From CAVRZY01 sp963725415 (GTDB lineage Bacteria; Acidobacteriota; Terriglobia; Bryobacterales; Bryobacteraceae), in NCBI GenBank assembly GCA_963725415.1, contig CAVRZY010000102.1:1-15283 (forward strand): a stretch of 15,283 nucleotides of DNA. The letters are read 5' to 3'. The notes under the pieces are model-generated. The model had not been told where the DNA came from and did no database searches. It was given only the letters and a program-made list of their open reading frames with translations. Each line of letters begins with the position of its first letter. Position 1 is the stretch's first letter. This document shows positions 1-6,974 of this stretch, piece by piece. The position numbers and the translations under genes were made by a program.

Positions 1-932
1 GCGTCCGCCCCGGCGATGAAGTCATCACCGCCAGCCATTCCTTCATCGCCACGGCCAACAGCATCCGGTACTGCGGGGCCAGGCCCATGTTTGTGGACAT
101 CGAGCCGGAGACTTTCAACATGGATCCGGCCCTGGTCGAGCCGGCCATCACCGAACGTACCCGCGCCATCCTGTGCGTCCACCAGATGGGGATGCCCTGC
201 GATTTGAAGGCGATCCTGGCGGTCGCCCGCCGGCACTCGCTGCCGCTGATCGAAGATGCTGCCTGCGCCATCGGCAGCGAGATACTATGGAACGGCGCCT
301 GGGAGAAGATCGGCAAGCCGCGCGGGGACATCGCCTGCTTCTCCTTTCACCCCCGCAAGCTCATCACCACCGGCGACGGCGGGATGATCACCACGTCGAA
401 CGCCGAATGGGACCGGCAGTTCCGGCTCTGGCGCCAGCATGGCATGAGCGTGCCGGATACGGTGCGGCATGGGGCCAGGGAGGTGATCTTCGAATCCTAT
501 CCGGAGCTGGGCTACAACTACCGCATGACGGATTTGCAGGCGGCTATCGGGCGCGAGCAACTGAAGCGGCTGCCGGAGATCGTAGAACGCCGGCGTTTTC
601 TGGCGGGCCGCTATCGTGAGCTGCTGGCCGGTGTGCCAGGGCTGCGGCTGCCGGAACAGCCCTCCTGGGCGCGCAGCAACTTCCAAAGCTATTGCGTGCG
701 CCTGCCGGAGGAATGCGACCAGCGGGCGGTGATGCAGTTCCTGCTGGAGCAGGGCATCGCCACCCGGCGCGGGATCATGTGCGCGCATCGCGAGCTGCCC
801 TATGCGGGCGGCGGGGAACGCTTGCCGCACAGCGAGGCGGCGCAGGACCGCAGCATTCTCCTCCCGCTCTTCCACCAGATGACCGAAGACGATCAGCAGC
901 GAGTTGCTCTGGCGCTGCGGCAGGCGGTATGA
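1..932 (+). CDS. DegT/DnrJ/EryC1/StrS sugar aminotransferase, 5' end off the window
   Basis: PLP-dependent aminotransferase of the nucleotide-sugar type, which moves an amino group (usually from glutamate) onto a keto-sugar nucleotide in the cytoplasm. The reading frame is already open at base 3, so the start lies left of the window; about 309 residues are visible. The motif IEDAACAIGSE carries the Asp that contacts the PLP ring nitrogen, and CFSFHPRKLITTGDGG carries the Schiff-base lysine (visible residue 119, codon 357-359). The family is usually 360-400 residues, so roughly 50-80 are missing. Its TGA overlaps the next gene's ATG (ATGA), which implies translational coupling. The exact sugar is not readable; the following FdtA-type isomerase points to an amino-deoxy sugar for a surface polysaccharide. 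Confidence 0.93.
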   Translation, partial: VRPGDEVITASHSFIATANSIRYCGARPMFVDIEPETFNMDPALVEPAITERTRAILCVHQMGMPCDLKAILAVARRHSLPLIEDAACAIGSEILWNGAWEKIGKPRGDIACFSFHPRKLITTGDGGMITTSNAEWDRQFRLWRQHGMSVPDTVRHGAREVIFESYPELGYNYRMTDLQAAIGREQLKRLPEIVERRRFLAGRYRELLAGVPGLRLPEQPSWARSNFQSYCVRLPEECDQRAVMQFLLEQGIATRRGIMCAHRELPYAGGGERLPHSEAAQDRSILLPLFHQMTEDDQQRVALALRQAV

Positions 933-2041
933 GCATCCTGATCAACGATCTCAAGCGCCACACTGGGTCGGTTCGAGCCGAACTCGAGGGCGCCCTCGAG
1001 CGAGTGCTGTCGCGGGGTTGGTACATCCTGGGGCCGGAGGTGGAGGCTTTCGAGCGCGAGTTCGCGGAGTTCTGCGGGACGGGGGCCTGCGTGGGCGTGG
1101 CCAACGGAACCGAGGCCCTGGAGCTGGCACTGCGCGCCCTGCGAATCGGGCCGTCAGACCAGGTTGCCACGGTGGCCAACGCGGGCCTGTACAGCACGAC
1201 TGCGATTCGCGCCGCAGGCGCCGAACCCCTTTACGTGGACGTCGAGTGGGCGTCCATGACCATGGATGCGAGCGCCTTGGCCGGGGCTCTAACGCCGCGC
1301 ACCAAGGCCGTCATCGTCACGCACCTCTACGGGCAGATGGTGGACGTGCCCGCCGTGCTCGAGGTGGCGCAGCGGGCGGGCATCCCGGTGATAGAAGACT
1401 GCGCTCAGGCGCACGGCGCCGAGTTGCGCGGCCGCTGCGCGGGCGCCTGGGGAGCGGCCGGTTGCTTCAGCTTCTATCCGACCAAGAACCTGGGCGCCCT
1501 GGGAGACGGGGGCGCGGTGGTCACCTCGGATGCGGCGCTGGCCGAGCGCGTGCGCCTGCTGCGGCAGTATGGCTGGACCAGTCAGTATCGATCCGTCTTA
1601 CCGGACGGCCGCAACAGCCGCCTGGACGAGCTGCAAGCTGCCGTGCTGCGCGCCAAGCTGCCCCACTTGATGCGCTGGAACGAGCGGCGCCGTGCCATCG
1701 CCCGCGCTTACACCGAAGGGCTGCGGCAGGCCCCGCTCACCTTGCCTGAGAATTTCGGGGGGGACTACGTCGCTCATCTCTACGTGGTCCGGACCCCCCG
1801 GCGCGACGAACTCAAGAGCGCCCTCGCCAGCCAGGGAATCGGGACGGGGATCCACTACCCCATACCGGACCACTTACAGGAGTCCGTCCGGAAATCCTTC
1901 CCGCCTTGCTCCGCTCTTCCAGTCACCGAACGATGCAGCCGGGAGGTGTTGACGTTGCCCTGCTTCCCGGAACTTTCCGACCCAGAGGTAGAGATGATCA
2001 TTGCGGCAATTTTGCGTATTTTCGAGAAAGGACCATGCTGA
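929..2041 (+). CDS. DegT/DnrJ/EryC1/StrS aminotransferase, probably 3-keto-6-deoxyhexose transaminase (FdtB/QdtB-like)
   Basis: A complete 370-residue PLP aminotransferase. The start at 929 is chosen because its ATG overlaps the previous stop and because MSILINDLKRHTGSVRAELE is a normal family N-terminus; the open frame upstream is a shadow of the previous gene. Visible motifs are the VANGTEALELAL phosphate-binding turn (about 57-68), PVIEDCAQAHGAE with Asp157, and CFSFYPTKNLGALGDGG with the catalytic Lys186. Members with the YPTKNLGALGDGG form that sit beside FdtA/QdtA ketoisomerases typically aminate dTDP-3-keto-6-deoxyhexoses, giving Fuc3N or Qui3N. That substrate is inferred from the next gene. 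The stop at 2039-2041 lies inside the first codons of that gene, a 7-nt overlap. The gene differs clearly in sequence from the aminotransferase before it, so the two are not a recent duplication. Confidence 0.93.
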   Translation: MSILINDLKRHTGSVRAELEGALERVLSRGWYILGPEVEAFEREFAEFCGTGACVGVANGTEALELALRALRIGPSDQVATVANAGLYSTTAIRAAGAEPLYVDVEWASMTMDASALAGALTPRTKAVIVTHLYGQMVDVPAVLEVAQRAGIPVIEDCAQAHGAELRGRCAGAWGAAGCFSFYPTKNLGALGDGGAVVTSDAALAERVRLLRQYGWTSQYRSVLPDGRNSRLDELQAAVLRAKLPHLMRWNERRRAIARAYTEGLRQAPLTLPENFGGDYVAHLYVVRTPRRDELKSALASQGIGTGIHYPIPDHLQESVRKSFPPCSALPVTERCSREVLTLPCFPELSDPEVEMIIAAILRIFEKGPC

Positions 2042-2463
2042 CCCCACCAAAGTTCACGCAAATCAGCGATTGCACTACGATTGACTTCCCTAAGGTCCCG
2101 GACCCGCGCGGGAATCTGACGTTTCTGGAAGGTGGCCGGCATGTTCCCTTCGAGATCAAACGCATCTTCTACCTGTACGACGTGCCCACGGGGGAGTCGC
2201 GGGGCGCCCATGCGCATAAAACCTTGCAGCAGGTCTTCATCTGCCTGGCCGGCAGCTTTGACGTGTACGTGGATGACGGCGTCAGCCAGAGCACGGTGCA
2301 CCTGAACCGCCCCTGGAGGGGCCTGTACGTTCCTGCCATGATCTGGGCCGCGGAGATGAATTTCGATCCGGGCTCGGTGTGCCTGGTTTTGACCTCGCAG
2401 CTCTTCGACGAAGCGGATTACTACCGTGAATACGAGGAATTTCTGGCCGCCAAGCTGCGGTAG
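2035..2463 (+). CDS. fdtA: FdtA/WxcM-like dTDP-4-keto-6-deoxyglucose 3,4-ketoisomerase (cupin)
   Basis: A small RmlC-like cupin of 142 residues, the normal FdtA/QdtA length. This family moves the keto group of dTDP-4-keto-6-deoxyglucose from C4 to C3, making the substrate for a C3 aminotransferase. The signature SRGAHAHKTLQQVFICLAGS (residues 55-74) contains His59 and His61, the conserved active-site pair, followed by the DVYVDDG strand. The ATG at 2035 is preceded by a good ribosome-binding site (GAAAGGA, spacing 2-3 nt) and overlaps the aminotransferase stop; the open frame upstream of 2035 is shadow. The isomerase and the transaminase next to it form a recognised two-step unit for Fuc3N/Qui3N-type sugars. 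FdtA and QdtA differ in C4 stereochemistry, which I cannot decide here. The acetyltransferase that would complete Fuc3NAc or Qui3NAc is not in the window. Confidence 0.9.
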   Translation: MLTPPKFTQISDCTTIDFPKVPDPRGNLTFLEGGRHVPFEIKRIFYLYDVPTGESRGAHAHKTLQQVFICLAGSFDVYVDDGVSQSTVHLNRPWRGLYVPAMIWAAEMNFDPGSVCLVLTSQLFDEADYYREYEEFLAAKLR

Positions 2464-2470
2464 GTCTCGG

Positions 2471-3395
2471 ATGCCGAAAAGGGGACAGTCTCCGTTGTCA
2501 CGGCGTGGGGAGTGGGGACTGTCCGCTTTTCTGCTGCTGTGCTTGTGCGCTCAACCGCAAGGCCCCGCCACCCGCCTGGAGAACACCGGCAAGCCCATGC
2601 GCATCGGCTTCCAGTGCACGGAAGAGGACATCCGGACGCTGGGGCTGATATGCCCGGCCCAACACCCTTGCCTCGTGTATGTGGAGCTGTCCGGACTGGA
2701 GCCGGTGGGGAACAAGATCTTCGTCACGGGCAACATCCATACAGAATCCGCCACGCTCAGCTCGATCCTGCTGGCCACCGATGACACCGGCAAGACTTGG
2801 TACGAGCCCCACGAACGGATACGCGGGGCGGCGCTCGAGCAGATCCAGTTTGCGGACTTTGAAGCCGGCTGGGTAGGGGGGCAGCATTTGCAGCCCGTTC
2901 CGCGCGATCCGTTTCTGTTGCTGACCACCGATGGCGGCAAGAGCTGGCGCGCCCGGCCCATCTACGGCGAAAACCGCGCGGGGACCATCGAGCGATTCTG
3001 GTTCGACTCCCGGACCACCGGGACGATCTGGATTGACCGTACGCAGGCCGGCGAGGCAACCAGCCGCTACGAGATGTACGAGTCCAGGACCGGCGGCGAA
3101 AGCTGGATGGTGCGCCAGATCAGCGACCGGCCCATCCCCGACGATCCGAAACGCGGACGGTCGCCGAATCCCGACTGGCGGATCCGCGCCGACGCCGCCA
3201 GCAAATCCTACCGCATCGAGAAGCGCGTCGAGGAGCGCTGGCAGACCGTGGCGGCCTTCTCTGATTCCGGTCGGCGAGTGCAAAGAGCCGGAAGCCGCGC
3301 TGCCGCCGGAACCGGTCACTCCGGAGACGCCGCTGGCCCCCGAGCCGGAGCCGCCCAAGCCGCCCCGCAAAGCGCCCACTCTGAAAAAGCCGTGA
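2471..3395 (+). CDS. Exported BNR/Asp-box repeat protein, interrupted by a one-base frameshift
   Basis: From ATG 2471 the product has a basic start, a hydrophobic stretch LSAFLLLCLCA (residues 17-27) that looks like a signal peptide, and then a beta-propeller-like body. Asp-boxes are seen at TDDTGKTW (103-110) and TTDGGKSW (152-159), with a weak one at SRTGGESW. This is the sialidase-like fold also found in Ycf48-type proteins; no catalytic role can be assigned. The frame runs as far as TVAAF (3257-3259). From 3261 the sensible sequence continues one frame over as LIPVGECKEPEAALPPEP and a Pro/Glu/Lys-rich tail ending at TGA 3393-3395, so one base near 3260 is extra. The corrected length is about 307 residues. 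The first 20 codons lie in a palindromic repeat, so the original start may have differed. The TGA overlaps the GTG of the next gene. Confidence 0.75.
2476..2531. repeat. REP-like palindrome with GGACAGTC core
   Basis: Left arm 2476-2493 and right arm 2514-2531 are reverse complements over 18 bp with two mismatches, around a 20-nt loop. The core is GGACAGTC / GACTGTCC, and the right arm ends in CTTTTC. It lies 12 nt after the fdtA stop and covers most of the first 20 codons of the BNR gene. The layout fits a mobile REP-type palindrome or a hairpin that could also end the upstream transcript. No second copy was seen in this window. Confidence 0.6.
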
Positions 3396-4954
3396 GACAC
3401 GACCCCATCGAGCTGGAGCTGTTTCGTCACCTTCTGGTCTCGATTGCCGAGGAGATGGGGGTGGTCTTGCGCAAGACCTCTTACTCGGCCAATATCAAGG
3501 AGCGCCGGGATTACTCTTGCGCGGTGTACGACTCGAGCGGCGAGACGGTGGCGATGGGGGACCATCTGCCGGTTCACCTGGGCGCCATGCCGCTGGCAGT
3601 CCGCAGCGTCACGGAGGCTTTCTCGCTGCGCCCGGGTGATCTGGCGATTCTGAACGATCCCTTTCGCGGCGGGACGCATCTGCCCGACATCACCGCCGTT
3701 TCCGGAGTCTTTCTGCGCGGCGCGACCAAGCCCGCCTTCTACGTGGCCAACCGCGCCCACCACGCCGACGTGGGCGGAATGAGTCCGGGATCGATGCCAC
3801 TGGCCCGCGAGATCTACCAGGAGGGTCTCCGCATCCCGCCGGTTCTGCTGGTGCGCGGCGGCAAACTCGATCGCGACCTGCTGGGCCTGCTGCTGGCCAA
3901 TGTGCGCACGCCGGAGGAGCGCCGCGGCGACCTGCTGGCCCAGTGGATGGCCATCCGCCGCGGGGAGGCCCGCCTGCTCGAGCTGGTTGCCAAGTACGGC
4001 CTCGGCAAGGTCCGCCGGAACATGCGCGCTCTTCAGGATTACAGCGAGCGGATGATGCGCGCCGCTATCCGCCGGCTGCCGCAAGGGGAATACCAGTTCA
4101 CGGACTTTCTGGATGACGATGGCGTCACCGGGCGGCCCGTGAAGATTGCGGTTAAGGTGCGGCTGCACAACGGCTCTGCGGTGGTGGACTTCTCCGGGTC
4201 AGACCCGCAGACTGACGGCCCGGTGAACGCCAACTACGCTATCGCGATGGCTGCAACGATGTACGTGTTCCGCTGCCTGGTGTCCGAGGACGTGCCCTAC
4301 ACTGCCGGAATGATGCGGCCCATCCAGGTGCTGGCGCCCAAAGGCACGGTGGTCAACGCCGAGCCGCCGGCGGCCATGGCGGCCGGCAACGTCGAAACCT
4401 CGCAGCGCATCACCGATGTGCTGCTGGGCGCGCTGGCGCAAGCCGCCCCGGATAGGATTCCAGCGGCCAGCTCGGGGACCATGAACAACCTGAGCCTGGG
4501 CGGCTGGGATCCTGCTCGCCGGTGTTCCTTCGCCTATTACGAGACGGTCGCCGGGGGCATGGGCGCCTCGGCCCGAGGGCCCGGCCAGAGCGCCGTCCAC
4601 ACCCACATGACCAATACCTGGAACACGCCCATCGAGGCGCTCGAGCATCAGTATCCCCTGCGCCTCCGTGCCTACCGTGTCCGAGCCAACTCGGGCGGGC
4701 GCGGCGCGCAGAAGGGCGGGGACGGCATCATCCGCGAACTAGAGATGCTCGCGCCCTCTCAGGTGAGCCTGCTCTCCGACCGGCGAAAGCGAGGCCCTTA
4801 CGGCCTGCGCGGCGGGCAACCTGGCAGAGCGGGGCGCAACTCGCTGATTCGCGACGGCAAGGTGCTGCCTGTCGCTGGCAAGGCCAGTTTCGAGGCCCGC
4901 GCCGGCGATATTCTGCGCATCGAAACACCCGGTGGAGGCGGCTATGGAGCGTGA
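3392..4954 (+). CDS. hyuB: Hydantoinase B / 5-oxoprolinase-type protein (HyuB)
   Basis: A 520-residue HyuB-family protein. Family members work with HyuA in ATP-dependent opening of cyclic amides such as hydantoins and 5-oxoproline; related subunits occur in acetone carboxylase. I chose GTG 3392 because the homologous region starts right there (RHDPIELELFRHLLVSIAEE) and it overlaps the previous stop as GTGA; the open frame continuing upstream exists only because of the BNR frameshift. Visible blocks are GDHLPVHLGAMP (56-67), NDPFRGGTHLPD (88-99), RAHHADVGGMSPGS (121-134), AGNVETSQRITDVLLGAL, and the typical glycine-rich end RIETPGGGGYGA. The length is at the lower end for the family and nothing appears missing. 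No HyuA lies in the window, so the partner must be elsewhere or the subunit acts alone. An exported M55 peptidase follows. Confidence 0.92.
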   Translation: MRHDPIELELFRHLLVSIAEEMGVVLRKTSYSANIKERRDYSCAVYDSSGETVAMGDHLPVHLGAMPLAVRSVTEAFSLRPGDLAILNDPFRGGTHLPDITAVSGVFLRGATKPAFYVANRAHHADVGGMSPGSMPLAREIYQEGLRIPPVLLVRGGKLDRDLLGLLLANVRTPEERRGDLLAQWMAIRRGEARLLELVAKYGLGKVRRNMRALQDYSERMMRAAIRRLPQGEYQFTDFLDDDGVTGRPVKIAVKVRLHNGSAVVDFSGSDPQTDGPVNANYAIAMAATMYVFRCLVSEDVPYTAGMMRPIQVLAPKGTVVNAEPPAAMAAGNVETSQRITDVLLGALAQAAPDRIPAASSGTMNNLSLGGWDPARRCSFAYYETVAGGMGASARGPGQSAVHTHMTNTWNTPIEALEHQYPLRLRAYRVRANSGGRGAQKGGDGIIRELEMLAPSQVSLLSDRRKRGPYGLRGGQPGRAGRNSLIRDGKVLPVAGKASFEARAGDILRIETPGGGGYGA

Positions 4955-4962
4955 GGTCTCAT

Positions 4963-5038
4963 TGACGATTGACGATTCCAGTGTCCCGCGGCGCCAGACA
5001 CAGCAATCGTCAATCGTCAGTCCCGCAATCGTCAATTC
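4963..5038. repeat. AATCGTC heptad repeat forming a cruciform
   Basis: Two tandem TGACGAT units (4963-4976, arm ending 4977) face two tandem AATCGTC units (5005-5018, arm ending 5019) as a perfect 15-bp inverted repeat with a 27-nt spacer. The spacer itself holds GTGTC (4981-4985) and GACAC (4997-5001), which can pair. A third AATCGTC lies at 5026-5032. The element fills the gap between hyuB and the peptidase gene. It looks like an intergenic heptad repeat family rather than coding DNA; there is no run of T after it, so a simple intrinsic terminator is not indicated. Confidence 0.75.
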
Positions 5039-5138
5039 CCCCGGCACAGCCACTCTGCCCGCACCTGCCGCTCGCTGGGTTGTTCGGTTGCGGCCATGCC
5101 GCGATATGCAGGCAATCTGTAACAGGAGGCGTCGTTCG

Positions 5139-5966
5139 ATGATGCGCGCATCTATGCTTTTATTGGCGGCCCTGGCGGTTTCCGCCGCGGAGGGGCCAAG
5201 GATTTTCATCGTGACGGACCTGGAGGGTGTTGGCGGCGTACACAGTTGGGACGAGCAGGTCAGCCCGGGCCAACGCCGGTTTGAGGAATCGCGCCGGCTG
5301 CTGACCGGGGAGGTGAATGCCGCCGTGGAGGGCGCCTTCGACGCTGGGGCCAGCCAGGTGGTCATCTGGGACGGTCACGGGGGAAGCCGGACGCTTTCGG
5401 TCGAGGACCTCCATCCGCGAGCGCGGCTGGTGCAGGGGCGGCGGACGCCGGCCAATTACTACCTGGAAGAGAAGCTGTACGACGGCGTCATGATCGTTGG
5501 CCAGCACGCCATGGCGGGGGCCAAGGGACTGCTGGCGCACTCGCAAAGCCGCAACGTGCGGGGCATCTTTCTGAACGGCAAGCCGGTGGGAGAGATCGGC
5601 CAGACGGCGGCGATCGCCGGCTATTTCCACATTCCGGTCATCATGCTCACGGGCGACCAGGCCGCCTGTGAAGAGCTGCTGGCGCTCGAGCCCAAGGCGG
5701 AGACCGTGGCCGTGAAGCGGTTGGTGGGGACGGAGTCGGCGCTAAGCCTGTCGCACGCCGAGGCGCGTGCCCAGATCCGGGCCCACGCGCGCCGCGCCGT
5801 CGCGCGCATCCGCGAGTTCTCCCCCTGGATCATCGAAGGGCCGGTCGAGTTGAGGTTCGAGTACTTACCGGAAACGCCCGAGAAGGGCCAGGCCCAGGAG
5901 CGCCCGCCGCGCGTTTACCGCGGGCGCACCGTGCTCGAGGCCTACCAGGAATGGCTCGGCCGATAG
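5139..5966 (+). CDS. Exported M55 family D-aminopeptidase (DppA-like)
   Basis: A 275-residue M55 metallopeptidase. The B. subtilis member DppA is a zinc D-aminopeptidase that releases N-terminal D-amino acids from short peptides. All expected ligand positions are visible: TDLEGVGGV (Asp27, Glu29), WDGHGG (His80), GQHAMAG (His123) and GEIGQTA (Glu152). The start ATG 5139 has a perfect AGGAGG (5124-5129) nine bases upstream; a second ATG follows at once. The longer open frame back to 4932 runs through a repeat and is not used. The N-terminus MMRASMLLLAALAVSAAEG is a signal peptide with a likely cut near AVSAA, so the enzyme should act in the periplasm or outside, unlike DppA. With the HyuB gene before it, it may serve scavenging of D-amino-acid-containing or cyclic peptides from cell walls (inference). 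Confidence 0.92.
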   Translation: MMRASMLLLAALAVSAAEGPRIFIVTDLEGVGGVHSWDEQVSPGQRRFEESRRLLTGEVNAAVEGAFDAGASQVVIWDGHGGSRTLSVEDLHPRARLVQGRRTPANYYLEEKLYDGVMIVGQHAMAGAKGLLAHSQSRNVRGIFLNGKPVGEIGQTAAIAGYFHIPVIMLTGDQAACEELLALEPKAETVAVKRLVGTESALSLSHAEARAQIRAHARRAVARIREFSPWIIEGPVELRFEYLPETPEKGQAQERPPRVYRGRTVLEAYQEWLGR

Positions 5967-6031
5967 TCGGGGTGGGGCACAGGGAAACAGTACCCCGGAT
6001 CGGCTATGATGAGGACTTGTCCGGAGGACCA

Positions 6032-6460
6032 TTGGGCGCTGCTTTCACCACTAACCACCAGCCTGTGCGCAAACCCGCCAGCCGGCGCCAGTCGATCACC
6101 ATGATGTTCGGCTGCACGCTGCTGGGCGCTGCCGGCCAGATCCTGATCAAGCATGGCCTTGGCTCGGTGCCCCCTCCCACTACCTGGTGGGGCGCGATCC
6201 TGGCCATGATTCTGGCCATGTTTACCAACCCGCCGGTGCTGACCGGCTACATCCTCTACGCGCTGATGACCGCCCTGTTTGTTTTCGTCCTGCGCAGCGA
6301 AGAGCTCTCCATCGTGTACCCTATCATCTCCCTGACCTACGTCTGGGTTACCGCTCTCTCGGCGGTGGTCTTTCGGGAGTCGATGAACCTGCCGAGGTTG
6401 GTGGGCGTGGCTACCATCGTGCTTGGGGTGGGCGTGCTGGGGAGGGACCCTCGCAAGTGA
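6032..6460 (+). CDS. Small EamA/SMR-type 4-TM membrane protein, first of a pair
   Basis: A short drug/metabolite-transporter-like protein with about four membrane segments: MMFGCTLLGAAGQILIKHGL, AILAMILAMFTNPPVL, YILYALMTALFVFVLR, and a C-terminal stretch ending GVATIVLGVGVLG. The motif EELSIVYPIISLTYVWV is typical of ArnE/ArnF-like halves and small EamA proteins. The start is uncertain: TTG 6032 has GGAGG (6023-6027) just upstream and gives 142 residues; ATG 6101 starts directly at the first membrane segment (about 119 residues); ATG 5951 would overlap the peptidase gene. The stop overlaps the GTG of the next gene, which encodes a similar protein, so the two probably form an antiparallel heterodimer. 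The substrate is not visible; lipid-linked amino-sugar flipping is one possibility because sugar-nucleotide genes lie upstream. Confidence 0.83.
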   Translation: MGAAFTTNHQPVRKPASRRQSITMMFGCTLLGAAGQILIKHGLGSVPPPTTWWGAILAMILAMFTNPPVLTGYILYALMTALFVFVLRSEELSIVYPIISLTYVWVTALSAVVFRESMNLPRLVGVATIVLGVGVLGRDPRK

Positions 6461-6810
6461 AGACCACTGTCTCGTCGATCCTCCTGGTCCTGACAGCTTC
6501 GTTCATAGGCTCCTTCGGAGCGGTGTTCCTGAAGGCGGGCGCGGGCAACGTCCGCCTCAACCTGCGATCCTTGGTTTTCAACCCTCGCCTGGCCCTGGGA
6601 GTGGCGTTGTTTTTGGGATCCTCTGTTTTCTATATGCTGGGATTGCGGCAGGGCGAACTCAGCGTCCTCTACCCACTGGTCTCTCTGGGCTACGTCTTCA
6701 CCCTGCTGTGGTCGCGGCTGTTCTTCCATGAGTCGTTCACCCGCAACAAGCTGCTGGGCTTGTCGTTGATCCTGCTGGGAATCATGCTGATCGGCGTGGG
6801 CGGCCGGTAG
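6457..6810 (+). CDS. Small EamA/SMR-type 4-TM membrane protein, second of a pair
   Basis: A 117-residue, four-segment membrane protein of the same class as the one before it. It is identified by SSILLVLTASFIGSFGAVFL, RLALGVALFLGSSVFYMLGL, the motif GELSVLYPLVSLGYVFTLLW, and LLGLSLILLGIMLIGVG. GTG 6457 is the start because the frame becomes protein-like there, because GGGAGGGA sits about 9 nt upstream, and because GTGA overlaps the previous stop; the upstream part of the frame is shadow. The paired motifs (E-x-L-S-I-V-Y-P in one, G-E-L-S-V-L-Y-P in the other) show shared ancestry but divergence, as in ArnE/ArnF or other two-gene SMR transporters. Function is inferred only from fold and pairing. 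Confidence 0.86.
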   Translation: MKTTVSSILLVLTASFIGSFGAVFLKAGAGNVRLNLRSLVFNPRLALGVALFLGSSVFYMLGLRQGELSVLYPLVSLGYVFTLLWSRLFFHESFTRNKLLGLSLILLGIMLIGVGGR

Positions 6811-6820
6811 CTGTAGAACC

Positions 6821-6864
6821 TCAGCCGTCAGCCCTTAGCCCTTAGCCGCTCCGGCTGGCGGCTG
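6821..6864. repeat. TCAGCCC-type heptad repeat with hairpin
   Basis: Four tandem heptads of the form T-C/T-A-G-C-C-C/G occupy 6821-6848. The first of these (6822-6833) can pair with GGCTGGCGGCTG at 6853-6864, giving 12 bp with one mismatch. The element starts 10 nt after the stop of the transporter pair. It might act as a transcript-end hairpin, but no T-run follows. Two further heptads (AGCCGCT twice, 7491-7504) lie in the gap after the deacylase gene. Confidence 0.65.
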
Positions 6865-6934
6865 ACGTCCTAAACTCCCGCAAGGCTGCCGAACACCAGC
6901 AGTTGGCGAACGGCCAGCGGCTGTCTTCGGCCCA

Positions 6935-6963
6935 TTGCATCGTTCTTTTTTTTGCAGTACATT
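6935..6963 (+). promoter_or_regulatory. Possible sigma-70-like promoter of the deacylase gene
   Basis: TTGCAT (6935-6940) and TACATT (6958-6963) are separated by exactly 17 bp containing a run of eight T. Each hexamer matches the E. coli consensus only partly (3/6 and 4/6). The spacing and its position just before the palindrome and RBS of the deacylase gene are the reason for listing it. Confidence 0.3.
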
Positions 6964-6974
6964 CGGCTTGGGGG

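Noticed and set aside
2498..4168. A 556-residue minus-strand open frame
   Set aside because: It lies opposite the BNR and HyuB genes, has no recognisable motif, and is the long antisense frame expected in GC-rich coding DNA.
2426..4954. A single 842-residue BNR-HyuB fusion protein
   Set aside because: The section joining the two halves (3261-3391) makes sense only in another frame, and HyuB homology begins exactly at a GTG overlapping the BNR stop.
4963..5038. CRISPR array
   Set aside because: Units are only 7 bp, occur in both orientations and have no regular unique spacers; no cas genes are nearby.
4932..5138. Extended N-terminus for the M55 peptidase
   Set aside because: The extra 69 codons run through the AATCGTC repeat, while the ATG at 5139 has an ideal AGGAGG and is followed by a signal peptide.
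6900..6956. Intrinsic terminator before the T8 run at 6947-6954
   Set aside because: The preceding GGCC pairings are short and the T-run lies in the spacer of a possible promoter; not a convincing hairpin plus T-tract.
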